A stretch of DNA of 64,000 nucleotides from Ambrosia x helenae. Lineage: Eukaryota > Streptophyta > Magnoliopsida > Asterales > Asteraceae. Below, in pieces: positions 12,101 to 22,340 of this stretch; position 1 is the first letter of the stretch, and every line of letters starts with the position of its first letter. Location of the stretch: positions 14,195,573 to 14,259,572 of the forward strand of contig CM061234.1 in NCBI GenBank assembly GCA_030844895.1, written 5' to 3'. A program made the position numbers and the translations under genes. The notes beneath the pieces were generated by a model. That model saw only the letters and a list, made by a program, of their open reading frames with translations. It was not told where the DNA came from and did no database searches.

Positions 12101-13371
12101 CAATTTATCATCGACTTTGATCATCATATTATCAATTGCGAATATACCAAGATAAATAACTGCAAGTTCCTTTATTTGCCCAAAAAATTAAAAAATAACC
12201 AAGGTAACTACTTGCATCTAAGCTAATTCTTACCCATCCAAATGCAAATGGGAGATTGTTTCCGGTCCCTAGAGGCACTGTTGCTATTGGGGGTGGGTAG
12301 GGTAATTTCAGATCACTAACAACTCCAAGCAGCCAACCAGCGGTTCCATCTCCTCCAGCAACCTGTCCATGTCACCATTATTCATTTTAAAGATAAATAC
12401 AATCATGAGTTTAATACGCACGTTAGGCAAGCGGGAAACACCTCAGGGTCAAAATTGGTAAAAATTAGGGATGTTCAAAAAGCTTGTTGCTAAAGGCTTG
12501 CTCAAAATCGGCTCGCTTGTAAGCAAGCCAAGCCCGAGCTAGCTCCTTGGCACGCTCTTTAGCTATCTTGTTGGCTCACTCGTTTTGCTCGTTCAACATA
12601 AAGCCCAAATTTCCACATATATAAATTATAACCCAAAATTATTGCTTATCACTAGATACAAATTTTACATCAGTCCAATTTGTGCATGTTAAAAGTATTA
12701 TTATTTTCTTGTTTAAATATATTCCAGTTTGTAAAAATTAAAAAATTCTGGAAAAAAAAATATTTGAAAATAAATGAGCTAGCTTGAACTTGAGCCCAAC
12801 TTGGCTAGGCTCAAATCAGCTCGTTTAAAACCCTAATCAACAATGGTTAAATTTAGGAATTTTAGGAGGCATAAACATAAAAGGTTGATATAATTTGAAA
12901 GACACAGCTTCTGGTTGTAAACAAAGCTTATTTGGTCATACATAAAGCAGCGCATATCGAGGCTCACCTAAACACCTTGGATCGCCTCACGCTTTTTAAA
13001 CAAACCATACAACACGCAATCTACACAATGCAAATTCAAATGGGAAAAAACAAACTCACAATGACTCGCAACTGCTTCTCAATTTTAGCAGCCAATTCAT
13101 CACCATTTTGTTTAAGCTTTTCGAGAGTAGCATACAGTCTACGCAACACTTGATCAGGAGCATTTTCACCCAAATCAAAAACCTGGTTCTGATTTAAAAC
13201 CGAACGGTATGTGACAAGAAGCTGACCACCCAACTGACCACCACTTTTTGAGTTAATAAACACCAGTGTTGGGCATGCAGGTGCATCAGCAAGAACCTCA
13301 ACAGTTCCATCAGCAACAAGTATGTAATCCGGAATGTAGAATTTGTTCAAAAATGTATCAGAATTCTTCAT
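9127..13371 (-). CDS. Diacylglycerol kinase, DGK5-like; frame broken by two indels
   Basis: Diacylglycerol kinase phosphorylates diacylglycerol to phosphatidic acid, a plant lipid signal. Eleven coding exons with GT-AG borders are read on the minus strand: 13371-13060, 12362-12234, 11581-11496, 11403-11277, 11179-11131, 11052-10970, 10814-10746, 10232-10158, 10059-9967, 9685-9572 and 9474-9127 (stop). Exon 1 holds FINSKSGGQLGG. Exon 2 holds the ATP-binding signature GGDGTAGWLLG and PLGTGNNLPFAFGW. The accessory domain follows (GGFWNYFSMG, LNPWGTPN, VDDGLLE), and the C-terminus has an acidic Asp/Glu-rich stretch as in the DGK5/6 cluster. The summed length (494 codons plus stop) fits that family. 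There is no C1 domain, as expected for this cluster. Exon 7 carries one extra T after AAGATCGGT, and exon 9 has four G's where SGG-L needs five. Read literally, translation stops in exon 8. It is either a recent pseudogene or the site of two assembly errors. Confidence 0.88.
12466..12835. mobile_element. hAT-like MITE in a DGK intron
   Basis: The segment begins TAGGGATGTTCAAAAAGC and ends GCTCGTTTAAAACCCTA, an imperfect inverted pair of the TAGGG-type ends common in plant hAT MITEs. The interior repeats GCTCG/GAGC words. I do not see a clear 8-base target duplication, so the boundaries are approximate. Confidence 0.45.
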
Positions 13372-13373
13372 TT

Positions 13374-14513
13374 CTGGCAGCCAAAATCATACCAAAATTT
13401 AGGAATTTATACATAGAGATAAAGGTTTTTTTATTTATTTTTTATTTTATTAAGGTCAAACTATATATAAAACTACACAACTGTTAGCAAACAACTAATC
13501 TGAGGAAAAACACAAACAATTACATATTAAGGAGTGGATTTATCAATTAGAAATGAGTATTTGGGACCAGCAAAGTTTAAAAGAACAGAATCGTGCTTCG
13601 AGGTGTTTTTCATTCGCCTCATGAGGCATAGGCCTCGAGGCGAAACGAAGCGGAACTAAAAATAAATATTTTATAAAAAATGAGATAATAACTAATTTCA
13701 TCATAAAAAACATACATTAAAAAGACACGGAATGCTTGAAACTGACACAAAAAGTCTAAAACATAAAAAACCCATGAGGCGTAGTTTTTGTTACCGTCTT
13801 ATGCTTATGAGGCGCACGTACAAAATAACACCATGCCTTGAGGCGCACCTCGAGACTTGCGCCTCACCCGTTTTTATTTTTTAAACCATGGGTACCGGGT
13901 ACCGGACTGTCCCGGTCATTTTAAATACAAGTACCCATTTTTTCCGTTTTTCGAGACCGTTACTTTCGGTACTGGTACGATATTACCTTTAAATTTCAGT
14001 ACCGTAACAATCATTTTCGATACTCGTACCGATCCGGTGCATTCACTAACAAAATTTAGGATTATATGCACAAATAAAGGGTTTTTTTAATTAAAAAAAG
14101 GCACACTAAGTTAGCAAACAACTTTTTTTTTTTAACATTTTTTTTTTCAGTCAATCAGTTTAATCTTAAATAACCAATTACATGTTAAAAGGTGGCTTTT
14201 TCAACGTGAGTCCACCCAATTTTATTTATTAATACATAAACAATAAAAAGTTTAATCATCGTACGTTTTATACGAATTTCGGAAAAGAAACAGATAAGAG
14301 ACGAATTTGAATATTTTCACCAATTGTATATGAAATAATAATATTTTGTAAGTTTATTATGTAAATAACAGTGGAATTAAGTGGCGTCATGCATCCAAAA
14401 TGAGTTGGAAAGTAAACACAGATTCAAACATTTGAAAATTGAGGATTGATTAGCAGTTTGAAGAAGAATTTAAAGTAAAATTGGGATTAATAATTTGGGG
14501 ATCAGTGACGTAC
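13374..14513 (-). other. 5' UTR intron of the DGK gene with repeat debris
   Basis: The acceptor TGCCAG lies two bases before the start codon, and a donor, AAG|GTACGTC, lies at 14514/14513, giving an intron of about 1.1 kb in the 5' UTR. Inside are GC-rich dyad words (GCCTCGAGGC type, 13,600-13,870) and a GGTACCGG-type repeat (13,888-14,040). Neither carries a gene. Confidence 0.5.
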
Positions 14514-14610
14514 CTTAATGGAATTTCCAGGTTCGAAGAAAAATAGAAGAAGGTGAGAGTTTAAGTTGACTTGAATCTTTAATATCTTTTTTATTGAATT
14601 TTATAGCAGC
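14514..14610 (-). promoter_or_regulatory. DGK core promoter and 5' UTR exon
   Basis: On the minus strand a TATA box (TATAAAATT, about 14,605-14,597) is followed by about 80 bases ending at a good donor site (14,514). A leader exon and long 5' UTR intron are common in plant lipid-signalling genes. The transcription start is inferred at about 14,570. Confidence 0.45.
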
Positions 14611-14619
14611 CCCCAATTA

Positions 14620-16851
14620 GAGTGTGTGTGAGAGAGAGAGAGAAATATTCTGAAGATGCAAAAGTATATAGTGGTGGGGTGGATGCCACTGGTTGATGAC
14701 GATGTAATTTAATACCAGGGTCAAACATGTGATCAAAGAGGCAAAGACAAAATACACAAAATTGGATATTTAGATTTTTTTAAGGGGACATGGCGTCACC
14801 CGAATTGGTCACGGGTACCCACTATCAGCACGGTAACACCGTTTTCATTCATATTGGTAATGGTCCCGTGAACTATTTTGCTGGTTCTGTTTACCGTGCT
14901 GGTAACCGTTTCTACTTTATTTTTGAATTAATATAAATCAATTTTTTATTATAACCGTGTGTTTTAACACTTTTTTTTATTATTTTCTATTATTTAAATG
15001 GTGTGCTTTAAAAATAATAAAAATAAATTAAAGCAAAATTAAATAATAAAAACCATAAATATATGTCATTAAATATTAAACATTAATAAAAATACATAAA
15101 AACAAAAAAAAAATAAAGCTTAAAGTTGACGCATGAGGTACCACGCCTGGACATGGTCAAATGTGCAGCGGTAACGACCCGCATAGGTCGCTTGGGTCAT
15201 CTCCACAGCAATCTCCTCCCCATTGCCCGGGTGGCGGCTCATTGTGCACTCGTACAATGTCGTCCACCTATCACACTTGACGTTTAGATTGGCCCATTTT
15301 CTTTGCAGACTCTCGATTGTGTGGGCACTTGGGCCGATCTGTTGATTGAAGTCACCCAAAACACGGTCCCAGAACCGTGTGTCCCTTCACCCGGCCCTTG
15401 GCGGCGTTGGCGCTCCAAGGATGGGTCATTTTGTGCGTCTTTGATACACATAACCAAGGCGATTTCTTCATTTTCTAGTCCAACGGGTCATTCTGAAGGG
15501 TGTGGGTATTCTTGATGTTTTGTTGATTTGAATTGTGTTTTCACCACCGTCGTATGGTGGTTTATATAGTAAAAAATCCAACCGTATTGCATGTAAAATT
15601 AAAGATCAACTGACGGTAGATGAGACCGATTTTAATGGAAATAAATATTTTTGACCGTGTTGGGTGGAGACGGTTATGAGAAATTAAACCGTGCTGACGG
15701 TTTGGTGATAAAATTAATAAAACCGTGTGACTTTAAAAAAAAGGTTATATTTGTATTTAAATGAAAACAAAAAAAAAGTCAATGGAGTGTTGTCTCCAAA
15801 ATAGTGTTTTAGCGAAGTAAATCGGTGAAGTTGTGTGACAGTGTATGATTGGTTAAAATCAGTTAAGTGAAAAACAATTTCAAAAGCGCCCCTTCCCCCC
15901 TAAGGACTAACCTTACTCCTTTACCTCAACTAGTAGGAATGTTCGTGCCCCGATTGATAGCAGAGTCACTTATGATGTCTATTGTGAACCACAACCCATT
16001 TTGTATTCCCAGGTAAATATGTAGCTTCGTTTATACACTTCTTAAAGTCTGATGATACTCTTGCTATAAAAATCATTTTCACTCATTCATTATTGAGTAT
16101 ATTGGTTAAGAAAACATCATATGGCAAAAGTAAGGTAAGTAAGATTATATTTCTGAGGACCATACTTAATCTAAGTTCTCTTCGAGTGCATTTCTTCATA
16201 TTCTAAAGCATCCATGCTACAAGCTAATCACTCATGATATACAGGTGATAGTTACATGGGTCCTCAGCATACTCTCATTTAAACAATTTTCACAAACTTA
16301 ACTGAGAAACGATTCTTTTACTTGCAAATGACTTGTTTATGCAAATTGGTACACACATCACACAACTAAGCCTGGCAAAACGCTAGAATAGTAAGCGTCA
16401 ACAAAGAATGCTAAAATCCTTGCTCCGATGGCCGGAAAGGCTACCTCTCTCGTTTTGCCTTTACCATCTTCCCGTTCTTATCTACAATAATGGAATCCAT
16501 TCTTTCCCCGTAAAAATAAGCCATCAATTACCCCACTATGATCAGAATTACTTTGTCCTTACTGTATGTGTAGTGGTGGGGGGTTATGGGGGTTATGAGT
16601 ATTAAAATATTAAAAAATAATAGAATGGGGGGTTACAGGGCTTTATGGAAAAAGAGGGTGTAGTGGGAAGGGGGGTTATGGGGCTTTATAAATGATTTGA
16701 GTGGTAATCTTAAAATCTGTTTTTTATTTGATTTTTTGAGGTTTAAAGATTATTGTATAAATCATTGTTTGTATTTTTATTTTATTTAAGTGTTTTTTTT
16801 TTGTTAAATCATAATGTTTAGTTGGTTTTCAATGTCAGAATAATTCTAAGA
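14620..16851. other. Spacer with transposon remnants
   Basis: Apart from the Harbinger-type ORF piece listed next, this is AT-rich DNA. It has GGTACC-like repeat words at 14,800-14,900 and a G-rich repeat (GGGGGGTTATGGGG type) at 16,573-16,690. No host gene is recognised. Confidence 0.4.
15120..15500 (-). pseudogene. Harbinger-type Myb/SANT-like ORF remnant
   Basis: The minus-strand reading 15,359-15,120 (79 codons) resembles the second half of the Myb/SANT-like ORF1 protein of plant PIF/Harbinger elements, with the pattern LQRKWANLNVK followed by an aromatic W-x-x-LY and ending at AWYLM. The preceding bases (about 15,490-15,360) resemble the SANT N-terminus (EEIALVMCIKDAQ) in a different frame, so at least one frameshift separates the halves. 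This protein normally partners a transposase, which is absent here. Confidence 0.5.
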
Positions 16852-17603
16852 ATGGTTCGTTCGTTTTTCAAGCCAATTGTCTTCAATCAAGCGACATTTC
16901 AGGTAATAAATGGTGTTAATAAAATTATTAGAAAGGAATTAAATAATACTCTAATTAACTATTAACTAATTTTTAAATTTTGTTATAGCATCTTCCTTTG
17001 TGTTACGATATATTACATAAAGAGGATAACTTTCCTATTGGTGATGTTATGTTAACAAATGAAGATGGTTTTTTTTGGCCTGCTGAGGTAATCAAGAATG
17101 GTAACTCATATGTGATTACTAATGGCTGGAATAAAGTTGTGGAAAATCTTAAAGTTGAAGAAAATGATTTCATAATATTTGAGCTACTTGAAGAAGGTGT
17201 TTTGCAAATGGTCCACCTAAAGTCTAAAGATATTACAAGAAAGTTTCACTATTGGATTCTTACCTGCTATGAAAAAATTGGTAATCCTAATAATGTTAAA
17301 TTACTTTTAATCAGTTGGTTATCTATAATATATTTGATATCTTTAAATCTAATTGTATATGTTATGAAAATTGCAGAAATTGTCAACTAATTTATAAGTG
17401 ACAACTTTGGCGAAAATAAGGGGAATATTCCATTTATCATAAGATTTGGGGCCCAATATGAATGGACAATCTTGGTTGAGAAAAAGTCGAATGGTTATTT
17501 TTTCACTGAAGGGTGGTATAAAGTATTTATAGATTTAAATTTACGTATCAGTGAATTTAGAATTTTTGAAAAGATTGGTGAAAGCTCATTGAAGGTTGAA
17601 TAG
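16852..17603 (+). pseudogene. REM-type B3-domain transcription factor, internal stop
   Basis: B3 domains bind DNA; REM proteins usually carry several and act in the nucleus, often in reproductive tissue. Exon 1 (16852-16902) begins MVRSFFKPIVF, the usual B3 opening. Exon 2 (16989-17280) supplies the body of the first B3 domain (FFWPAEVIKNG, NGWNKVVENL, DFIIFELLEEG). Exon 3 (from 17377) runs into TAA at 17388-17390. The same frame then continues as a second B3-like half domain (WTILVEKKSNGYFFTEGW, ending TAG at 17601-17603). One nonsense codon therefore separates two B3 domains. A Helitron starts 92 bases downstream, and an acidic exon beyond it may be the lost tail. Confidence 0.65.
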
Positions 17604-17694
17604 TTCCTTTATGATGGTTTACAAGTGTTGCCTACAAAAAAATGAAAATAAAAAGGTAAACTTTACATTATCATAATTGTACTTTGTAGTAAAA

Positions 17695-20064
17695 CTAGTA
17701 TTTTGCCCCGCGCGTTGCGGCGGAAATACGACTTGGTTGACATTATGAAAATTTCTGAAGTTTTCACCCTCATGTTTTAACCTGGTTATCAAGGAATCTG
17801 CTTCAGCGGTTCTTGGGTTTAGATATACATAGGTGGCAGGGGTGGATGACAATTGTGTCTGAGCTGTTATAATGTTTACAAATGTGTGTAAGAGTATAAC
17901 ATTTAAGATGATAAATTGATACTAATGATGGAATTTGGTTATCACTAACCTAGAAATGATGGATACTAGGATTTTTCTATTGCAGCCCTGTCGAACTTGT
18001 CAACTGATGTTATAACTTCTTTCCATAGTGATATGACCATGCTTCTATCACTGATACATAGTATTTAGGGATGTTATGTAGTGTAGTAATCTATAGGTTA
18101 TATATATTTATGTAAATACTACATATTACCAGAATGTCCAAGCTTAAAAGATTTCATTTAATCAAAGCAGTAACCAATTACTTAAATTGTAATACTATCA
18201 CTATTGTTAGTTCAGATATATTTGTTTTCATAATAGTTAATGATACATAGTAAAAAAGTAATAGGAAGTATTGTTAAGTATTTTATTTATTTTTTATGTA
18301 TTAGTTAGGAAATGTATTTTACCTGGTCTCGTATTGTTAGGTTCACAAATGGCTCGTTTTCTTTTGTTGTATTGTCGACTATGTCCTCCAGTAGTCCAAT
18401 GTAATCTGCGCGGAATAAATGTTAAGTTTTGTAAAAAGAAAAGAATATATTTTAGTGACATAGTATTGTTAATTACCAACAAAAATTTCCTTTTGATTAC
18501 GGAGTGGTTCAAGTTCTTCACGGCTATAGAAGTTGAAGTATTGTCGTGGCAAAGTATTGGTGTCAGCTATAGAAGTAATAGATGTTGCCTGACCAATTAG
18601 TAAGTTCACTGGGTGATTCATGGCATTAACATACTCTTCAGGCGGAGCACAAACATAATTTTTTATCCGGTAACACATCATGATGTTGACTTTTGGTTCT
18701 ACATGCTTTTGATTTTGCGTGCAACAGCTTGAATTCCATCACCCTGCGATTAAAAGAGAATGTTTATAATTAAGTATTAAAGTATGAACAAAGAAAGTAT
18801 GAATGTCTTAGAATATTACATGTGCGTCTACAAAAACATAGCAGGTAACATATGGTTTATAACGTGGGTTCCACTTCCTTATAACGCGAACTTCTATTGG
18901 TATATCGCCCGGAGCGTCCGATTCGATGGAAGCAACTCTCTTAACTTGCATTGTTTCTGACCTGTTAATTAAATATCATGTGTTAGAACATATGTTGATG
19001 GTAGCATATCAATACAGAAACTAAAGGTACTGGTGTAGTTGCTGTAACACTTATCCTATAGTTCATTATAATTTTATTTACCTTAAAAGCTAAATTAGAC
19101 ATTTCTACTGCAACACTAATAACAACAATAATAATAATAATCCCAACCTTCTTCACTCATAAATTCAAAGCTCCTTTGTTATCTGTTACTACACTCTGTT
19201 TTTTATACACAATCAAATCTTTCCAATAAAGACTTGCATAATATTATATAATATATTCAATTAATAAAGGACACGTTGCACCTCTTTGTTACTCTAATCT
19301 TTGATCATCATTTGTTATATTTCTATTATTATTTCATTACCTTGAGATGATATTATAAGATATTGAAGTGGGTTTATCATTTATGTCAGTTATTATTTCT
19401 TTGTCTTTGTGTAAAGACTAAAACAGTAAAACCTATACTAATATTTCACTACCCAAACCCCAACACCGAGTTCCCTTTCCAGATCCAACAACAGCCCCAC
19501 CATCATTTGCATCACCAGCCTAGGGTTCTCCGACCAAAGCTCTCAGACATCAGGTTCGTTTTTAGGCGACTACATCACGTCCACAACTTTGATCTCTCCC
19601 CAAATCGAAACCCTCCTCTGTTTCCATTGGTAAGGTATTATTTATTTCATTCGTTTTAATAATTTACATTATTTTTTTTCTACTTTTGTAAACAAAGTTA
19701 TAGCAATCTTAGGAAAATCGAGACAACCAAAACAAAGCACAACAGCAAATGGGGAATCAAATAGAGAAAACGAAATCGAAAGAGGAAAACGTACCTGGCG
19801 TGGCTTCTATCCCATGATCTCGAACTAAACAATCTCAGGCAAAGATAAACGAACGGAGATGTAGTCGGCTTGTGATGATCTTCAAGTGAGGGTTGTTGAT
19901 GGCGTGATAGGTACAGATGTAAAGTGATGGAAGAATCGTGAAACTTATTGTGAGCAGTGCAATTAGATAAAAGAGAATGAAAATCCAGATGGCTATATTG
20001 TGACCACATGTTTGATTTAAGGCCATAAGTACCTCAGAGAAACAAAGTTAATAATATAATAAGA
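17695..20064 (-). mobile_element. Helitron inserted beside the B3 gene
   Basis: On the minus strand the element starts TCTTATTATATTATTAAC at 20064 and ends at 17695 with a GC-rich hairpin (CCGCCGCAACGCGCGGGG) followed by CTAG. The flanking bases are A at 17694 and T at 20065, matching Helitron insertion between A and T without target duplication. It carries a minus-strand RPA-like fragment but no recognisable Rep/helicase, so it is non-autonomous. The 5' end is less certain than the 3' end. Confidence 0.65.
18470..18951 (-). pseudogene. Helitron-borne RPA1-like OB-fold fragment
   Basis: Replication protein A large-subunit relatives bind single-stranded DNA, and plant Helitrons often carry copies. 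Exon 18951-18820 opens with a methionine and contains IEVRVIRKWNPRYKPYVTCYVFVDA. The next exon begins GDGIQAVA near 18,744, then changes frame and continues with MMCYRIKNYVCAPPEEY and PRQYFNFYSREEL to about 18,470. The change of frame and the missing remainder mark it as decayed. Confidence 0.6.
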
Positions 20065-20074
20065 TGGGGACAAA

Positions 20075-20323
20075 ATGTTAAGGAAAGAATGCATCAAACA
20101 CTTGTACCACAATGTACAAAAAAGCATGCATAAAAGCTTTGGTAATTGTATATATATATATAATAGTAATAATTTTGAAATTTTGCAGGTAGAATTTGAT
20201 TTTGTTTATAACTTATTGTGTTTGTATATGCAGATTCATAATACTACTGTTTTGAAAGAAAACGATATTGATGTAGTTGAAATAATTAATATTTCAAGTG
20301 ATGATGAAGATGAAGAATATTGA
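20075..20323 (+). CDS. Possible tail exon(s) of the interrupted B3 gene
   Basis: A reading of 82 codons ends in a strongly acidic tail (ISSDDEDEEY). Splice-like sites (TTTG|GTAATT near 20,142 and TGCAG at about 20,188 and 20,233) suggest it is really two exons. It lies on the far side of the Helitron from the B3 gene and on the same strand, so it may be that gene's C-terminus. The link is positional only. Confidence 0.3.
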   Translation: MLRKECIKHLYHNVQKSMHKSFGNCIYIYNSNNFEILQVEFDFVYNLLCLYMQIHNTTVLKENDIDVVEIINISSDDEDEEY

Positions 20324-22340
20324 TGGTTTTAAAAAGGAATTCAGAGTACAATGATGAAGAAATAAAGTTGATTGAAAATCATTTATAAACAAACTTGAAT
20401 TAAAGAATGGAAATATGATATGAAATTTTTTGAAGGAAGAAGGTATGCTGATTTTTTCAACTCGGTAGAATAAAACTATATAGATTGTTTAGTTAGAAAA
20501 TTGGAAAAATATTGATGTTTTGGTAGTACTTTTTGTGTAACAGTTTGTTCTATATGTGTTTACAATGTTATGATAGTTGGATTTTATGGTTATCATATAT
20601 TAATAATGTGGATGATAATTCATTATTATAGCTACATTTGATTTGTAAATTTTCGTCTAATTTTCATACATTTATTTTATTTGTATTGGAAAAAAATCTT
20701 TAAACGAAAACTAATATGTTAACCTTAGGAAATTTTGATAAAGAAATTAAATTTAATTATGTAAAAATTACAAAAGTATAGTTATCATAATAGTCTTTGT
20801 TATATGAATGTTAAGTTATATAGATATTCAAATTTGTCCACAAGTTAACGTATAACATTAGGGCATAACGAAAAATCATATGTTAGCTTAGCGAATTATG
20901 ATAAAGACATTAATTTTACATGTTAGTTTCTATTATTTATAGTCAAATTGGGCCCCAAGTTAAGATATAACGTTGGCCCATTACACTTGATATGTATTTA
21001 AATTGATCCACATTATAACATTAGGCCATTAGAATTAATATGTATTTAATTTGACCCATTATTGAGATTTGTAGACGTCATTTAAAAATTAAATATCTTC
21101 TTAAATTATTTTATTTTTGTAATACGGAAACATATATATATATATGTATATATAATATTTACTGTTAAATTTATTTTATTAACTAATTTGAAGAAAATTA
21201 TTACTTTTCAATTGTAAGAAATTACATAATGAAAAATTAATAACATTGTATTTCCTAAATATTCTACGTTATATAATTTTATTTGTTATTTCAAATAATT
21301 TAAAATTATATATTGAAAAAGGGTATGTTATAGATATGCATATATTGACAGATTGTTTGTTATAGATATGCATTAAAATTAAAAATATGTATATAATAAT
21401 TGGTAACATTGTATTTCCTAAATATTCTACGTTATATAATTTTATTTGTTATTTCAAATAATTTAAAATTATATATTGAAAAAGTGTATGTTATAGATAT
21501 GCATATATTGACAAATTGTATGTTATAGATATGCATTAAAATTAAAAATATGTATATAATAATTGGTAACATTGTATTTGCTAAATATTCTACGTTATAT
21601 AAATTTATTTGTTAGTTCAAATAATATAAAATTATATATTGAAAAATTATATGTTATAGATATGCATATATTCACAGATTGTATGTTATAGATATGCATT
21701 AAAAATATGTATATCTTCTACTTTAAATTAAGATATATCTATTAAATAGTAGATATAATGTTACCAAATATATGATTCTTCTACCATTATAAATAGGACC
21801 TCAACATACAATTCTTAAATCATACACATACAACTTTCAGCAAAGAGGTCGAAGAAACTGTAGGTACTCGGCAATGTTTAGTTTTTTATTTTCTTAATTG
21901 TTTTTATGTAGTTTATGTTTTTACGAGAATAATAATAAATAATATGTTCAATGTGCTTAAGTTTTATCATACACATATAACTTTCTGAAAAAAAAAAAAA
22001 AAAGTGGAACAAAACTATAGGTACTCACTTTGATGAATCCGATTTATGTAGCTTTATGTTTTTACGAGAATAATAATAAAAGATTAGTTCAATATATGAA
22101 TCCGATTTAAAGCTAACTTCTTTGATTAACGAATTATAGTTTTTTGAAATATATATTTGTTTTTAAACTGACAGGTTTTCTTTTATTAATTACTGGTAAA
22201 CACTTATTTATTAATTATTTCATATATAATGTATAATTGTAAACGTTAAATTGTAATAAATTTCATTCAGACTTTTAGTAAATTTTATGAAAGTTTAAAT
22301 GTTTAACTGTTTTATATTCAAAGGCATTGGAAAAATCATC
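20324..22340. other. AT-rich spacer with a 163-bp tandem repeat
   Basis: No coding sequence. Words such as GGGCCCAA and TAACATTAGGCC occur at 20,850-21,060. The tandem repeat at 21,241-21,720 is listed separately. A TATA-like ATTATAAATAGG at about 21,785 precedes the RPA-like gene and may be its promoter. Confidence 0.5.
21241..21720 (+). repeat. Tandem repeat, ~163-bp unit, about three copies
   Basis: Units begin TAACATTGTATTTCC at 21,241 and 21,404 and TAACATTGTATTTGC at 21,567, an exact 163-base spacing. Each unit includes two TATGTTATAGATATGCAT words. The third copy is shortened. Confidence 0.85.
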
